A stretch of DNA of 33,143 nucleotides from Candidatus Chloroploca mongolica (GTDB lineage Bacteria; Chloroflexota; Chloroflexia; Chloroflexales; Chloroflexaceae): positions 1 through 33,143 of the forward strand of contig NZ_SIJK02000058.1 in NCBI RefSeq assembly GCF_004762035.2. The letters run 5' to 3'. A program made the translations under genes and the position numbers. Shown here piece after piece: positions 1-8,520 of this stretch; position 1 is the stretch's first letter, and each line of letters begins with the position of its first letter. Below the pieces are notes generated by a model. It was not told where the DNA came from. It searched no databases and worked only from the letters and a program-made list of their open reading frames with translations.

Positions 1-670
1 TGAGCCAATCGGGCACCGGGGCAGCGGTGCGCTCGCGGGGTGGCTCCGGCTCGGCTGGCGCGGCGGGCGGATCAAGGCTGAGCCAGTCGGGTATCGAGGC
101 ATCAGCCGGTGCGCGGGACTGTTCATGAAGATCCGGAGGGGTATCAATGACAAGCCACTCAGGAAGGGCTAATTCATCCTGCGAGGAGACAGGCATCACT
201 TCTTCGTTGGGTGCCTGGGGCGTCAAGTCCTTGCTTGGAGAAGAAGGCGTATGCAGCCAGCGTGCCAACCGTTCCGCACCTTCGGGAGTATCGGACTCAC
301 GAAAAATAGCCGGGTCGGTTGGCAAGGGGACATTCACAAGCCATGTGGGCAGACCCGGTCGTTGGGAGGGGCGAAGCGCCTTGCTAGCCGGCTTGATGGG
401 CGAAGCGGGACGCACTTCATCGAGGGGATACGCCGCATTGAGGCGCTGGAGATCATGGCGAGCTGCTGCATTCGCCGGATTAAGGGCCAGGACATTTTCG
501 AGACAAGTACGGCGCTCTTCCGGGTTCGCAACCACCTCGGCCAGCCAGAGCCATGCCAGTTCATTGGTTTCATCCGCTTCAACAAGCTCCAAGAGCATCG
601 CTTCAGCTTCCCGAGCCTGTCCATGGCGGGCTGCCTCAATCGCTTGGTTCAACAGATCGGGCATGTTCAT
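1..670 (-). CDS. TPR-containing protein, partial (C-terminus beyond window edge)
   Basis: The frame is open without a stop from the ATG at 670 to the window edge, giving at least 223 residues of N-terminus. It begins MNMPDLLNQAIEAARHG, and a second ATG two codons later is equally possible. Residues 1-75 form one or two TPR-like helical hairpins (ELAWLWLAEVV, then NPEERRTCLENVLALNPAN). A proline/acid-rich, probably disordered linker follows, with repeated PDWL-type motifs (LPEWL, IPDWL, VPDWL). The N-terminus is clearly paralogous to the next gene upstream, from which it is separated by 35 bp. The function is unknown; TPRs suggest a protein-protein scaffold. Whether it also carries the zinc ribbon and membrane segments of its paralogue cannot be seen here. 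Confidence 0.8.
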   Translation of the reverse strand, partial: MNMPDLLNQAIEAARHGQAREAEAMLLELVEADETNELAWLWLAEVVANPEERRTCLENVLALNPANAAARHDLQRLNAAYPLDEVRPASPIKPASKALRPSQRPGLPTWLVNVPLPTDPAIFRESDTPEGAERLARWLHTPSSPSKDLTPQAPNEEVMPVSSQDELALPEWLVIDTPPDLHEQSRAPADASIPDWLSLDPPAAPAEPEPPRERTAAPVPDWL

Positions 671-705
671 TGAGGCAGTTCCTTACATTGGATCGCGAGG
701 CAACG

Positions 706-2475
706 CTAGTGAGGTGACAACGAATGGTCACGCCTAGCCTTGTTCGCCAGATGAGTAACCAGATCAAGATCGCCACGTACTTGCTTATTCTCGGGATCAA
801 GCGCAATGGCAGTCTTGAGGATATCAATAGCTGCATCATAAAGCTTAATCTGGGCATAGGCAAGGCCAAGCGCACGACGCACCTGTGGATCACGGGGATT
901 CTGCATCACGGCACGTTCCCAGGCGTGGGCCGCCATAAACCACATCCCATTATCACGATAGAGCAGACCGAGGTTATAGGCATCGCTGCTCGTCATCAAA
1001 CCTGTTGTGGTCATACGTATACGCCGTCCAAAAAAATCGCCATAACTGATGAGCGTCAGCGCCACAAGGGCCACGATGAAGCCAAGCCCGCCGAGCGACC
1101 CGGCTGCCTCAGCATGTGCCAGACCAAGGAGGGGGAGCACATCGCTCATGAAGCTCATCTTGGTACTGACGAGCATACCGAAGATGCTCGCAATAACCAG
1201 GCCAGTCCCAACCGTATGCAACAGATAGGCCCAGGCGCGTTTGCGCCACAACCCGATCATGATACCAAGGGTAAGCGCCGTAAAGAGAAACCTGGCAACC
1301 ATTGGGATCGTATTGATAACTGGAAGTTCCTGTTCCGCCAAACTTGCCTGCAGCACGATGATCAGAATTGAGAGAATCGTCAAGACGGCCTGACCAACCA
1401 CAAGCAAGGTATTAACACTATACATTGCAATCAAGAGAGTGAGGGCCACTGAGCGTCGCGCCTCGGGCCGTTCCCGAATCATGAGGTTCGTGTTGCATGA
1501 TGGACAGGCGTGATCGGTAAGTCGAGTAGTAGCCCCACAAAAAGGACATGGTTCTTCAGCATCTTTTTCTTCCATCGCAGTATGTCTAGAGGGGATGCTC
1601 AAGAACGAAGAGGGTGCTGGTAGCAGCACAATCGGGCGATGATCATTCGTCACCGGGGAGGCAGCAGCTGGTGGACGCTCGGACGTGACCGGCGTTGAGA
1701 CAAAGATATCGTCGACGTGACCATTCCTCAGACGTGGAGCAAACGGATCTGCTCCAGCGGGCGTCTTTGGTTCGTCCAGTTGCTGGGTCTGCGGCGCAGG
1801 CTCGGGCTCTGGATCGGCTTCAACGGCTTCTTGAGGTTCAGGGACAAGGGTCTCAAGCCAGGCGGCGAGTTGTTCTTGCTGGCTGATCAAGGGTGCTGCC
1901 TGATCACGAGACAGGCGCTGCCCCGTTGGGGTTGTCGTAAGTTGCTCGCTCGTCAACCAATCGGGGAACACCTCCAGCAACTCACGGTCAGGCTGAAAAG
2001 GCTGCTTCTCAGCGTGGTCGGGGTGGGGTACAGTGCGGGCCTCTACGGGGCGTGACGGCTCCTCTGCCCGAGCGCTGGGACGGCGAGGCACCTGACCAAA
2101 CTGGACTGACTGAGGAGCAAGCTGCTGGTCAACAAGCCAATCAGGCAAGCGCTGATTGACATCAGAGAGCATGAGATCAAGCCATTGCGCAGAGGAGGTA
2201 TCTGGTTCAGCTTCAACCCAGGGGGGAAGGCCCGTCTTGCCCTGGAGTGTGGCCAGATTGCGCTGGGCATAGGCATTGGCTGGATTGATCATCAACACAT
2301 TTTCGAGGCAAATCCGGCGTTCTTCAGGGTCATCAACCAGTTTTGCGAGCCAGAGCCATGCCTGTTCATTCTGCTCATCGGTCTCAAGCAGGGTAAGGAA
2401 GCGCGTTTTCGCTTCATCGATCTGGCCATCGTGGGCCGCCAGGATTGCCTGCGCGAGGAGTTCAGTATGCTTCAT
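706..2475 (-). CDS. TPR / zinc-ribbon membrane protein
   Basis: 589 residues with an unusual modular order. Residues 1-78 are a TPR-like N-terminus. Residues 80-300 are a long acidic, proline-rich linker with PPWV, PDWL and PDWL motifs. A zinc ribbon follows with C310-x2-C313 and C324-x2-C327. About four hydrophobic segments lie at roughly 343-380, 392-410, 415-440 and 462-480. The C-terminal TPR spans about 497-575 (NLGLLYRDNGMWFMAAHAWE). No enzymatic motif was recognised. It is probably a membrane-anchored scaffold with both TPR regions on one face, but this is inference. The start is 13 bp after the stop of the glycosyltransferase gene and the paralogous partial gene follows 35 bp downstream, so the three look co-transcribed. 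Confidence 0.85.
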   Translation of the reverse strand: MKHTELLAQAILAAHDGQIDEAKTRFLTLLETDEQNEQAWLWLAKLVDDPEERRICLENVLMINPANAYAQRNLATLQGKTGLPPWVEAEPDTSSAQWLDLMLSDVNQRLPDWLVDQQLAPQSVQFGQVPRRPSARAEEPSRPVEARTVPHPDHAEKQPFQPDRELLEVFPDWLTSEQLTTTPTGQRLSRDQAAPLISQQEQLAAWLETLVPEPQEAVEADPEPEPAPQTQQLDEPKTPAGADPFAPRLRNGHVDDIFVSTPVTSERPPAAASPVTNDHRPIVLLPAPSSFLSIPSRHTAMEEKDAEEPCPFCGATTRLTDHACPSCNTNLMIRERPEARRSVALTLLIAMYSVNTLLVVGQAVLTILSILIIVLQASLAEQELPVINTIPMVARFLFTALTLGIMIGLWRKRAWAYLLHTVGTGLVIASIFGMLVSTKMSFMSDVLPLLGLAHAEAAGSLGGLGFIVALVALTLISYGDFFGRRIRMTTTGLMTSSDAYNLGLLYRDNGMWFMAAHAWERAVMQNPRDPQVRRALGLAYAQIKLYDAAIDILKTAIALDPENKQVRGDLDLVTHLANKARRDHSLSPH

Positions 2476-2488
2476 TGCACAATATCCT

Positions 2489-3703
2489 TTACGTCACAGG
2501 CAACTCCTTTCCCCATGACGTGGTATCCCATTCGTTCAAAACCTGCTGATAGACCGCAAGGGTCAGCCATGCAATGCGTGACCAGGTATAATAGTCGCGG
2601 ATCTCATTGAGTGCAGCCCCCGCACGTGCACGAGCGATCTCAGGTCGATCGAGGGTTGCAATCACTGCATCCGCCAGCGCACCGGGATTATCAGCGGGCA
2701 CAATCAGGCCGGTAATGCCGTGTTGTACCACTTCGGCGAGGCCACCTGCATCACTGACAATCAGCGGACATGCATTCGCGAGCGCCTCAAGTGCCACAAT
2801 CCCAAACGGTTCATAGAGTGACGGAAAGATCGCCAGATCGGCGGCATGATAGAGCCGGTCGCGATCTTCATTGGTAATAAACCCGGCAAAGCGCACCGTC
2901 GATCCAATGCCGAGGGCGGCCGCACGGGCCTTCAACGCTTCAAGATAATCACCGGTACCTGCAATGACCAGCCGTGCCAAAAGCCGACGGCTAATAGTGG
3001 GCCAGGCATCAAGCAGGGTATGGAGACCCTTTTCAAAGACAATGCGACCGACATGAAACACCATCCGTTCATCATCGGCAACATAACGACGACGAAATTC
3101 AAGCCAGTGTTCCGCATCATTAAACGGAGAACGACCGATATTTACCCCATTTGGCACAATATCAATTTTATCGGCAGGGGTCTGAAAATAGTCTTGCACC
3201 TGACGCGCCATAAAATGGGAACAGACAATCACCCGCCATGCTTCATACGAGAGGTGCCATTCCAGGTCATTGATCCGATGGGCCGCGAGGCTATGGAGGC
3301 CGCCCCGCCCACGACCTCGTTCAGTCGCGTGAATCGTCGCGACAAGCGGGATCTTCCAGTGATGTTTGAGAGCTGTCCCGACGTCAGCGGCCAACCAATC
3401 GTGGGCATGAATGAGATCAAAGCGTCCGGCGGAGGACTGTAACGCGAGCGCCGCCTGGATCAGCAACTGATTGGTATGAGCGACAAAGCCAGGGAAATCT
3501 GCCCGCGGCATCTCGGGCACCTCAACCCGATGAACCGTAATCCCCTGATCCATCTCATTGAGTGGCCCCCCACTCAACCGTGGAGCAAGCACCGTGACCT
3601 GAACCCCATGTGCGGCAAGGGCAGGTACGAGTTCAGCGACGTGGCGCCCGAGGCCGCCAATGATGTAGGGAGGATACTCCCACGCAATCTGGAGCACGTG
3701 CAT
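2489..3703 (-). CDS. GT4-family glycosyltransferase, glycogen-synthase-like
   Basis: 404 residues with the two-Rossmann GT-B layout. The N-terminal motif WEYPPYIIGGLGRHV (residues 8-22) is the glycogen/starch-synthase style nucleotide-sugar loop. HVGRIVFEKGL (217-227) opens the second domain. The E-x7-E motif is E298 and E306 in SLYEPFGIVALEAL, followed by the SDAGGLAEVV phosphate-binding turn. The family transfers a glucosyl (or other sugar) residue from a nucleotide sugar to an acceptor. Placement downstream of glgC and a glgD-like gene suggests ADP-glucose-dependent alpha-glucan synthesis in the cytoplasm, but GT4 specificity cannot be read from sequence alone. Sucrose- or lipid-directed GT4 enzymes remain possible. 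It has its own likely promoter in the 56-bp gap upstream. Confidence 0.85.
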   Translation of the reverse strand: MHVLQIAWEYPPYIIGGLGRHVAELVPALAAHGVQVTVLAPRLSGGPLNEMDQGITVHRVEVPEMPRADFPGFVAHTNQLLIQAALALQSSAGRFDLIHAHDWLAADVGTALKHHWKIPLVATIHATERGRGRGGLHSLAAHRINDLEWHLSYEAWRVIVCSHFMARQVQDYFQTPADKIDIVPNGVNIGRSPFNDAEHWLEFRRRYVADDERMVFHVGRIVFEKGLHTLLDAWPTISRRLLARLVIAGTGDYLEALKARAAALGIGSTVRFAGFITNEDRDRLYHAADLAIFPSLYEPFGIVALEALANACPLIVSDAGGLAEVVQHGITGLIVPADNPGALADAVIATLDRPEIARARAGAALNEIRDYYTWSRIAWLTLAVYQQVLNEWDTTSWGKELPVT

Positions 3704-3713
3704 AGCAAAGGGA

Positions 3714-3742
3714 ATTATAGCACCCCTGTGTCGGTATCACAA
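3714..3742 (-). promoter_or_regulatory. Sigma-70-type promoter of the glycosyltransferase gene
   Basis: Read on the minus strand, TTGTGA (3737-3742) and a perfect TATAAT (3714-3719) are separated by 17 bp. The -10 box ends only 10 bp before the ATG at 3703. Transcription would therefore start about four bases from the start codon, and no Shine-Dalgarno sequence fits in between. The mRNA may be leaderless or nearly so. Confidence 0.5.
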
Positions 3743-3759
3743 GGAGCGAACGAACCTTT

Positions 3760-4968
3760 TCAGGATATGGGCAAGGCGCGCGCCACGACAAACTTCAGGT
3801 AACGCCCTTCTGGGAAGCCAGCCGGGACGGGATGGTCGCCTGGTTGACCGGTCTCGTAGACGATTTGCAGGCGTGTCCGGGTTTGCGCGGCGGCTTCGGC
3901 GAGCATGCTCCGGAAATGTTCAGGACTCATCTGGCTGGTACAACTGGCCGATACCAGCAAGCCGCCTGGTTCAAGGCAGCGGAGGGCCAGACTATTGAGG
4001 CGCGTATAGGCTCGTGAGGCCGCGTGCAAGCTACTCTTCTGGCGGGCGAAACTCGGGGGGTCAAGAATAAGCAACTGGAACAACTGGCGGGTTTTCGCAT
4101 AGCGATCGAGGAGGGCAAAACAATCTTCGGTGACAAAACGATGGTTTGATGACGCCATCCCATTGAGGGCGAGATTGGCGTCGGTAGCCTGGGCGAGGCC
4201 GTGACCACTATCGACACTGACCACCCTGGCGGCCCCACCCCGCAGGGCATAGAGTGAGAAGGCCCCGGTATAGGCAAAGCAGTTCAAGACCTCGCGCCCA
4301 CTGGCCAGGCTCTCGACCAGACGGCGATTTTCGCGATGATCGAGAAAGAGTCCGGTCTTCTGCCCACGCAAGAGATTGGCGGAGAGAAAGAGGCCGTGTT
4401 CTTGCACCACCAGTTCATCTGGTGGCATCTCGCCCCAGAGTAGGCGTACCCGGTGGGGGTGATCGGGTACCGAAGAAGGCTCATCAGTACCTTCCTCGGT
4501 CACACGTTCACGTAACACAATGCCACGCAGGTCACGATCGCAGGCGGGGAGGGCCGCTACGACGAGCGGAACAAGCGTCTGCACGCTTTCGGCATAGGTT
4601 TGGAGCACAACATAATCGCCATAGCGATCGGCGACGAGGCCGGGCAAGCCATCGCCTTCGCCATAGATCCAGCGATAAGCGGTGGTTGCGCTCTGCTCGC
4701 GGAGCGGGGCACGCAACGCCCAGGCGTCCCAGACGCGATCGGCGACCCAGGCGGCATCGGGGCACGAGGAGAGGCTAAAGATGCGCACAGCAATCGCGCT
4801 CTCTGCATCCCAGAGGCCATAGGCCAGCAGATTGCCACAGCGTACCTGCACCCAGGTACCCGAAGGCAAGCGGTCGCCGCCGCGTACATGATTGCGATAG
4901 ACCCAGGGATGCCCCTGAGCGAGGCGGCCCCGCAGGCTCGCTTCAACCGTAACCTCAGGTAGATTCAT
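3760..4968 (-). CDS. RlmI-like class I SAM-dependent rRNA methyltransferase
   Basis: 402 residues from the chosen ATG at 4968. An in-frame codon at 5055 would overlap the upstream gene by 86 bp and add a basic tail unlike the family, so I prefer MNLPEVTVEASLRGR, one base after that gene's stop. The N-terminal PUA-like domain (GHPWVYRNHV, then VRCGNLLAYGLWD) precedes a Rossmann methyltransferase with VLNCFAYTGAFSLYAL (SAM loop) and LILDPPSFARQK (catalytic DPP motif). Family members such as E. coli RlmI make m5C in 23S rRNA; the exact target base here is inferred. The gene sits inside the glycogen operon with no obvious functional link to it. Confidence 0.85.
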   Translation of the reverse strand: MNLPEVTVEASLRGRLAQGHPWVYRNHVRGGDRLPSGTWVQVRCGNLLAYGLWDAESAIAVRIFSLSSCPDAAWVADRVWDAWALRAPLREQSATTAYRWIYGEGDGLPGLVADRYGDYVVLQTYAESVQTLVPLVVAALPACDRDLRGIVLRERVTEEGTDEPSSVPDHPHRVRLLWGEMPPDELVVQEHGLFLSANLLRGQKTGLFLDHRENRRLVESLASGREVLNCFAYTGAFSLYALRGGAARVVSVDSGHGLAQATDANLALNGMASSNHRFVTEDCFALLDRYAKTRQLFQLLILDPPSFARQKSSLHAASRAYTRLNSLALRCLEPGGLLVSASCTSQMSPEHFRSMLAEAAAQTRTRLQIVYETGQPGDHPVPAGFPEGRYLKFVVARALPIS

Positions 4969-4969
4969 C

Positions 4970-6211
4970 TCAGAGGGTCGCGCCACTGGGCACAGTGCCG
5001 TTTTTGGGAAACGCCTGCGCAGCCAAGCGCGGGCTGATCGCGACATTGCGTCCAATCGTCAGACCCGCGGGGACGTGCGTATGGTTACCAATCAACGTCA
5101 GGCCCGTATTCAACCGTTCGGGGGCCTGTTGATTTGGCGTCGTTGCGTTGCCTTCACCAACAACCGTGCCCTTGCCGATATGAACCTCCTCATCAATAAT
5201 GCAGCGATCGACCACGGCTCCTTCGCCGATCCAGGCATCGCCCATAATGACCGAATCGCGCACGACCGCACCGGGGGCGACATAGACGCCAGGCGAGAGC
5301 ACCGAGCGCACGACGGTTCCATAGACACGGGCACCATCACTCAAGAGGGCATTTTCGACCTGTGCAGTTGCGCCCAATTCGACACCGGGGCGATAGGTAC
5401 TGGCGGTATGAATAACCCACTCGGGATCATAGAGATCGAGGGCGGGCGACTCGGCGAGCAGGGCCATATTCGCCTCATAGAAAGCCTGGAGCGTGCCGAC
5501 ATCAGCCCAGTAACCCTGGAAATGGTAGGCATAGGCATTGCAGCGAGTGACAATCGTGGGCAAAATATGGCGCCCAAAATCATTATCACGGCTTTTTGTA
5601 AGCAGATCGAGCAAAAACTGCTTACGGAAGACATAGATCCCCATGGACGCAAGGTTTGACTGAGCGCGGCGGGGCTTTTCCTCAAAGCGATCGACGCGGC
5701 CATCGCCACCGACGGCAACGATGCCATAGCGACGGGCCTCGTGGGGACTAACGCCACGCACAGCCATCGTCACATCGGCCTCGCGCTCTTTGTGGAGTTC
5801 GAGCAACGGACGGTAATCCATCTTGTAGATATGATCGCCGGCGAGCAAGAGCACCGCATCAACCTGTTGATCTTCAATCAGATCGAGATTATAACGAACG
5901 GCATCAGCTGTGCCCCGTTGCCAACCACCGCCATCGGGGGTAGGGGAAGGATGGAGCACGCGGAGCCCGCCGTGGGCGCGGTCGAGATCCCAGGGGCGTC
6001 CAACGCCGAGGTGGGCGTGGAGTGAACGGGGGCGATACTGAGTGAGCACCCCAACATTATAGATGCTCGAATTGATGCAATTCGAGAGCGTAAAATCAAT
6101 AATGCGATACTTGCCCGCGAACGGCACCGCAGCCTCGGTACGCTCGGCGGTCAAGATCGAAAGTGCGGGCGAGTCACCGCCAGCGAGGATCAGCGCGAGT
6201 GTGCGCAGCAT
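4970..6211 (-). CDS. GlgD-like ADP-glucose pyrophosphorylase paralogue, probably modulatory
   Basis: 413 residues. The start at 6211 follows a perfect AGGAGG (6218-6223) that overlaps the stop of glgC, so translation is probably coupled. The N-terminal nucleotidyltransferase domain aligns along its length with the neighbouring GlgC ([26 protein letters not shown]). The C-terminal left-handed beta-helix also matches ([19 protein letters not shown]). The ATP-site loop is degenerate, however. GEGTRL of GlgC is replaced by GDSPAL, so the catalytic Arg becomes Ala16. RAKP is replaced by RTEA, so the catalytic Lys becomes Glu26. Tyr97 of GlgC becomes Gln98. The sugar-phosphate side looks intact. 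It resembles GlgD of Firmicutes GlgCD or the plant large subunit, so a regulatory partner of GlgC is the best guess. Confidence 0.85.
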   Translation of the reverse strand: MLRTLALILAGGDSPALSILTAERTEAAVPFAGKYRIIDFTLSNCINSSIYNVGVLTQYRPRSLHAHLGVGRPWDLDRAHGGLRVLHPSPTPDGGGWQRGTADAVRYNLDLIEDQQVDAVLLLAGDHIYKMDYRPLLELHKEREADVTMAVRGVSPHEARRYGIVAVGGDGRVDRFEEKPRRAQSNLASMGIYVFRKQFLLDLLTKSRDNDFGRHILPTIVTRCNAYAYHFQGYWADVGTLQAFYEANMALLAESPALDLYDPEWVIHTASTYRPGVELGATAQVENALLSDGARVYGTVVRSVLSPGVYVAPGAVVRDSVIMGDAWIGEGAVVDRCIIDEEVHIGKGTVVGEGNATTPNQQAPERLNTGLTLIGNHTHVPAGLTIGRNVAISPRLAAQAFPKNGTVPSGATL

Positions 6212-6221
6212 AGAGTTCCTC

Positions 6222-7475
6222 CTAAATCGTTTCGCCGGATGCCACCTCGCGCCCGGGGAAGTGGGCCTCGTCGCGATCCGCATTGATCACCACATTGCGC
6301 CCGACGATCGTCCCTGGGGGAATATGGGATGACTTGCCAACCACGGTAATGCCCGTATTGATCTTATCGGGTTGGGCGCGGTTTGGCACCGTCAGATCGT
6401 CCCCGCTGCCGAGATGCACCCCGGCCCCCACGACGACCTGCTTATCAACAATCACGCGGTCAAGCACCGCCCCGGGGCCAATCCAAGTATCATTCATCAC
6501 GACGCTATCGCGCACAATTGCGCCTGGCGACACATAGACCCCTGGCGAGAGCACTGAGCGTTCCACTGTCCCGCGGATGGTACAACCATTGCAAATAATG
6601 GCCTGGTTGACCTGGGCCTGTGGCCCGATTTTGGCGGGAGGGCGTTCTTCGCTACGGGTACGGATCAACCAGTCGAGATCGTAGAGATCGAAATCGAGTG
6701 TGGGATCAAGCAATTGCAGACTCGTCTCCCAATACGACTGAATAGTACCGACATCAACCCAATAGCCAGCGAAGCGATGGGCATAGACGCGATCCTCGGC
6801 AAGCATCGCAGGAATGACATTCTTGCCAAAATCAATGCGAGGCTGATCGCCCTGGCCTTCCGAGAGGCGACTGATCAAGACATCGGCATTGAAGACATAG
6901 ATGCCCATCGAGGCGAGCGTGCCCTTATCGCGGTCTTTCGGTTTTTCACTAAACTCAACAATGCAACCCTCTTCATCCACGGTCATAATGCCAAAACGAT
7001 CCGTCTCTTCAAGCGGGACATCCATGACCCCAACGGTCAGATCGGCGCGATGACGACGGTGCGTCTCAAGAATCGCATTGTAGTCCATCTTGTAGATATG
7101 GTCGCCCGACAGAATGAGCACCAGATCAGCGCGACACTCGGTAATAAAGTTCACATTCTGATAGATCGCGTCCGACGTTCCGCGGTACCAACTCTGCTCA
7201 TTGCGTCCCTGGTACGGTTGCAGCAGACGGACACCACCGCGGGCGCGGTCGAGATCCCAGGGCTTGCCGATCCCGATATGGTCGTTGAGCGAGTGAGGGC
7301 GATACTGGGTCAAGACACCAACATCAAAAATGCCCGAATTGACACAGTTTGAGAGGGTGAAATCAATGATCCGATACTTGCCAGCAAAGGGGACTGAAGG
7401 TTTGGCTCGCTTCTCAGAAAGCACACTGAGCCGGGTGCCTTCCCCGCCAGCCATGATCATCGCAACGACGCGCAT
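6222..7475 (-). CDS. glgC: Glucose-1-phosphate adenylyltransferase (ADP-glucose pyrophosphorylase)
   Basis: 417 residues from the ATG at 7475, preceded by GGAAGGG. A GTG 24 bp upstream is less well placed. The enzyme makes ADP-glucose from ATP and glucose-1-phosphate, the committed step of bacterial glycogen synthesis. All key motifs are present: AGGEGTRL (R15), EKRAKP (K25), [21 protein letters not shown] (Y97), [10 protein letters not shown] (catalytic D125) and SEKP (K178, glucose-1-phosphate binding). A C-terminal beta-helix follows with hexapeptide-like repeats ([19 protein letters not shown]). The length is typical. It leads the operon glgC, glgD-like, rlmI-like, GT4. The 136-nt 5' leader back to the likely promoter leaves room for regulation, but no known riboswitch was recognised in it. 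Confidence 0.95.
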   Translation of the reverse strand: MRVVAMIMAGGEGTRLSVLSEKRAKPSVPFAGKYRIIDFTLSNCVNSGIFDVGVLTQYRPHSLNDHIGIGKPWDLDRARGGVRLLQPYQGRNEQSWYRGTSDAIYQNVNFITECRADLVLILSGDHIYKMDYNAILETHRRHRADLTVGVMDVPLEETDRFGIMTVDEEGCIVEFSEKPKDRDKGTLASMGIYVFNADVLISRLSEGQGDQPRIDFGKNVIPAMLAEDRVYAHRFAGYWVDVGTIQSYWETSLQLLDPTLDFDLYDLDWLIRTRSEERPPAKIGPQAQVNQAIICNGCTIRGTVERSVLSPGVYVSPGAIVRDSVVMNDTWIGPGAVLDRVIVDKQVVVGAGVHLGSGDDLTVPNRAQPDKINTGITVVGKSSHIPPGTIVGRNVVINADRDEAHFPGREVASGETI

Positions 7476-7610
7476 AACTTCCCTTCCATTGTGACACACC
7501 AGTGATCTGCCACCATGCTATCGACGGATGCCAGTTCAACCGGGAGTGACCTGAGACCACTGCCGCTGTGAAGTGGCTCATTCCACCAATTGTTCTTCAG
7601 GGCTATGCTG

Positions 7611-7639
7611 ATTGTACCCGCAATTGTCTGATGGTGCAA
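7611..7639 (-). promoter_or_regulatory. Probable promoter of the glgC operon
   Basis: On the minus strand, TTGCAC (7634-7639) and TACAAT (7611-7616) are separated by 17 bp. They lie in the 170-bp gap between the DUF2085 gene and glgC. The rest of the gap holds no gene that I can support. Confidence 0.4.
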
Positions 7640-7645
7640 TTGTGC

Positions 7646-8515
7646 CTAGCCCCCGGCAAAACGGAGCCAGGCGAGGCCGCCGGTAAAGAGCCCGGTGGTG
7701 ATCAGGGCGAGGCAGGCCGGGCGGGCCAGTTGGGTGAGCCGCGTGATCGCATTGCGGTAGCCCATGACGCTGGCGACGACGAGCAGATGCATTGTGAAGA
7801 GTTCGCTGAGGATGCCGATGACGCCAAGGAAAGCGAGCGGCCAGAAGAGCCAGCTGAGCCCGCTGTGGGCAGCGACGACAAAGATCCCGTTGAGGCCGAG
7901 CAGGGCGATGAGATCACTCCAGTCAAGTACAGCACGGGTTGGCTCGGGATTGGCGCGCAGTACCCGGTTGAAGACAAAGAGGATGATCGGCGTCAGGGCC
8001 AGCCCAAAAAGTGCCCCGGTGATCGTGCGCAGGTCATTGCGCGGGGGGTAGAAATAGACGCGCCCGGTATCTTCGAGCAGCGAGTTGAGGCCATCGCCAA
8101 CCATGGTCAGCATAAAGAGGCCCAGGATGAGCAAGATCGGGCGCGAGGGCAGGGCGGCGGCGCGCCCCAGGCCGCGCCCAAAGAGGTACGCGAGCGAAAT
8201 GAGGTAGGCACTGTAGATGCCAAGATTGCGCGCACAGACGGGAAGTTCGCGCCCGTCGATGACGATCGTATGCTTCTGGGCAACCAAGCCATGCACCGTC
8301 GCATAGAGCTTCCATTCGAGCGTCGCGCCTGGCCAGAAGAAGAGCACCAGCAAGAGTGCCGCAACCATGGCAAGAAAGAGCACCTGCCAGAAGCGTTCAC
8401 CCGCCTGGATGCGCCCGACACGAGTGTCCCTGGCCTGTTGTTGCTCGATGCGCTCGCGTTCGGCAATGCGCTCACGGGCCAGTTCGATAATCTTATCAGG
8501 TGACTCTTGGCTCAC
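7646..8515 (-). CDS. DUF2085-family integral membrane protein
   Basis: 289 residues. An N-terminal charged helix (residues 1-42, rich in Glu, Arg and Gln) is followed by about six hydrophobic segments. The soluble stretch HTIVIDGRELPVCARNLGIY, with its conserved Cys-Ala-Arg, and the later GDGLNSLLEDTGRVYF match the signature regions of DUF2085 proteins. These are poorly characterised membrane proteins common in Chloroflexota and Firmicutes, and no biochemical role is known to me. Its start lies 5 bp after the stop of the C39-like gene, so the two are probably one transcript. The convergence with a long open frame on the opposite strand is a codon-bias shadow, not a second gene. Confidence 0.75.
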   Translation of the reverse strand: MSQESPDKIIELARERIAERERIEQQQARDTRVGRIQAGERFWQVLFLAMVAALLLVLFFWPGATLEWKLYATVHGLVAQKHTIVIDGRELPVCARNLGIYSAYLISLAYLFGRGLGRAAALPSRPILLILGLFMLTMVGDGLNSLLEDTGRVYFYPPRNDLRTITGALFGLALTPIILFVFNRVLRANPEPTRAVLDWSDLIALLGLNGIFVVAAHSGLSWLFWPLAFLGVIGILSELFTMHLLVVASVMGYRNAITRLTQLARPACLALITTGLFTGGLAWLRFAGG

Positions 8516-8520
8516 AGATC

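Noticed and set aside
147-737. Plus-strand open frame over the start of the window.
   Set aside because: The minus-strand frame is open to the edge and encodes a clear TPR paralogue of the next gene, so this is antisense.
4969-5055. The longer start of the RlmI-like protein at 5055.
   Set aside because: It would overlap the glgD-like gene by 86 bp and add an Arg-rich tail that reads like out-of-frame sequence. The ATG at 4968 starts at the expected domain boundary.
7568-8503. A 311-codon open frame on the plus strand, highly charged (Glu, Asp, Arg, Lys).
   Set aside because: It is exactly antisense to the DUF2085 membrane protein, whose hydrophobic codons read as charged residues on the other strand. 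No ribosome site and no domain.
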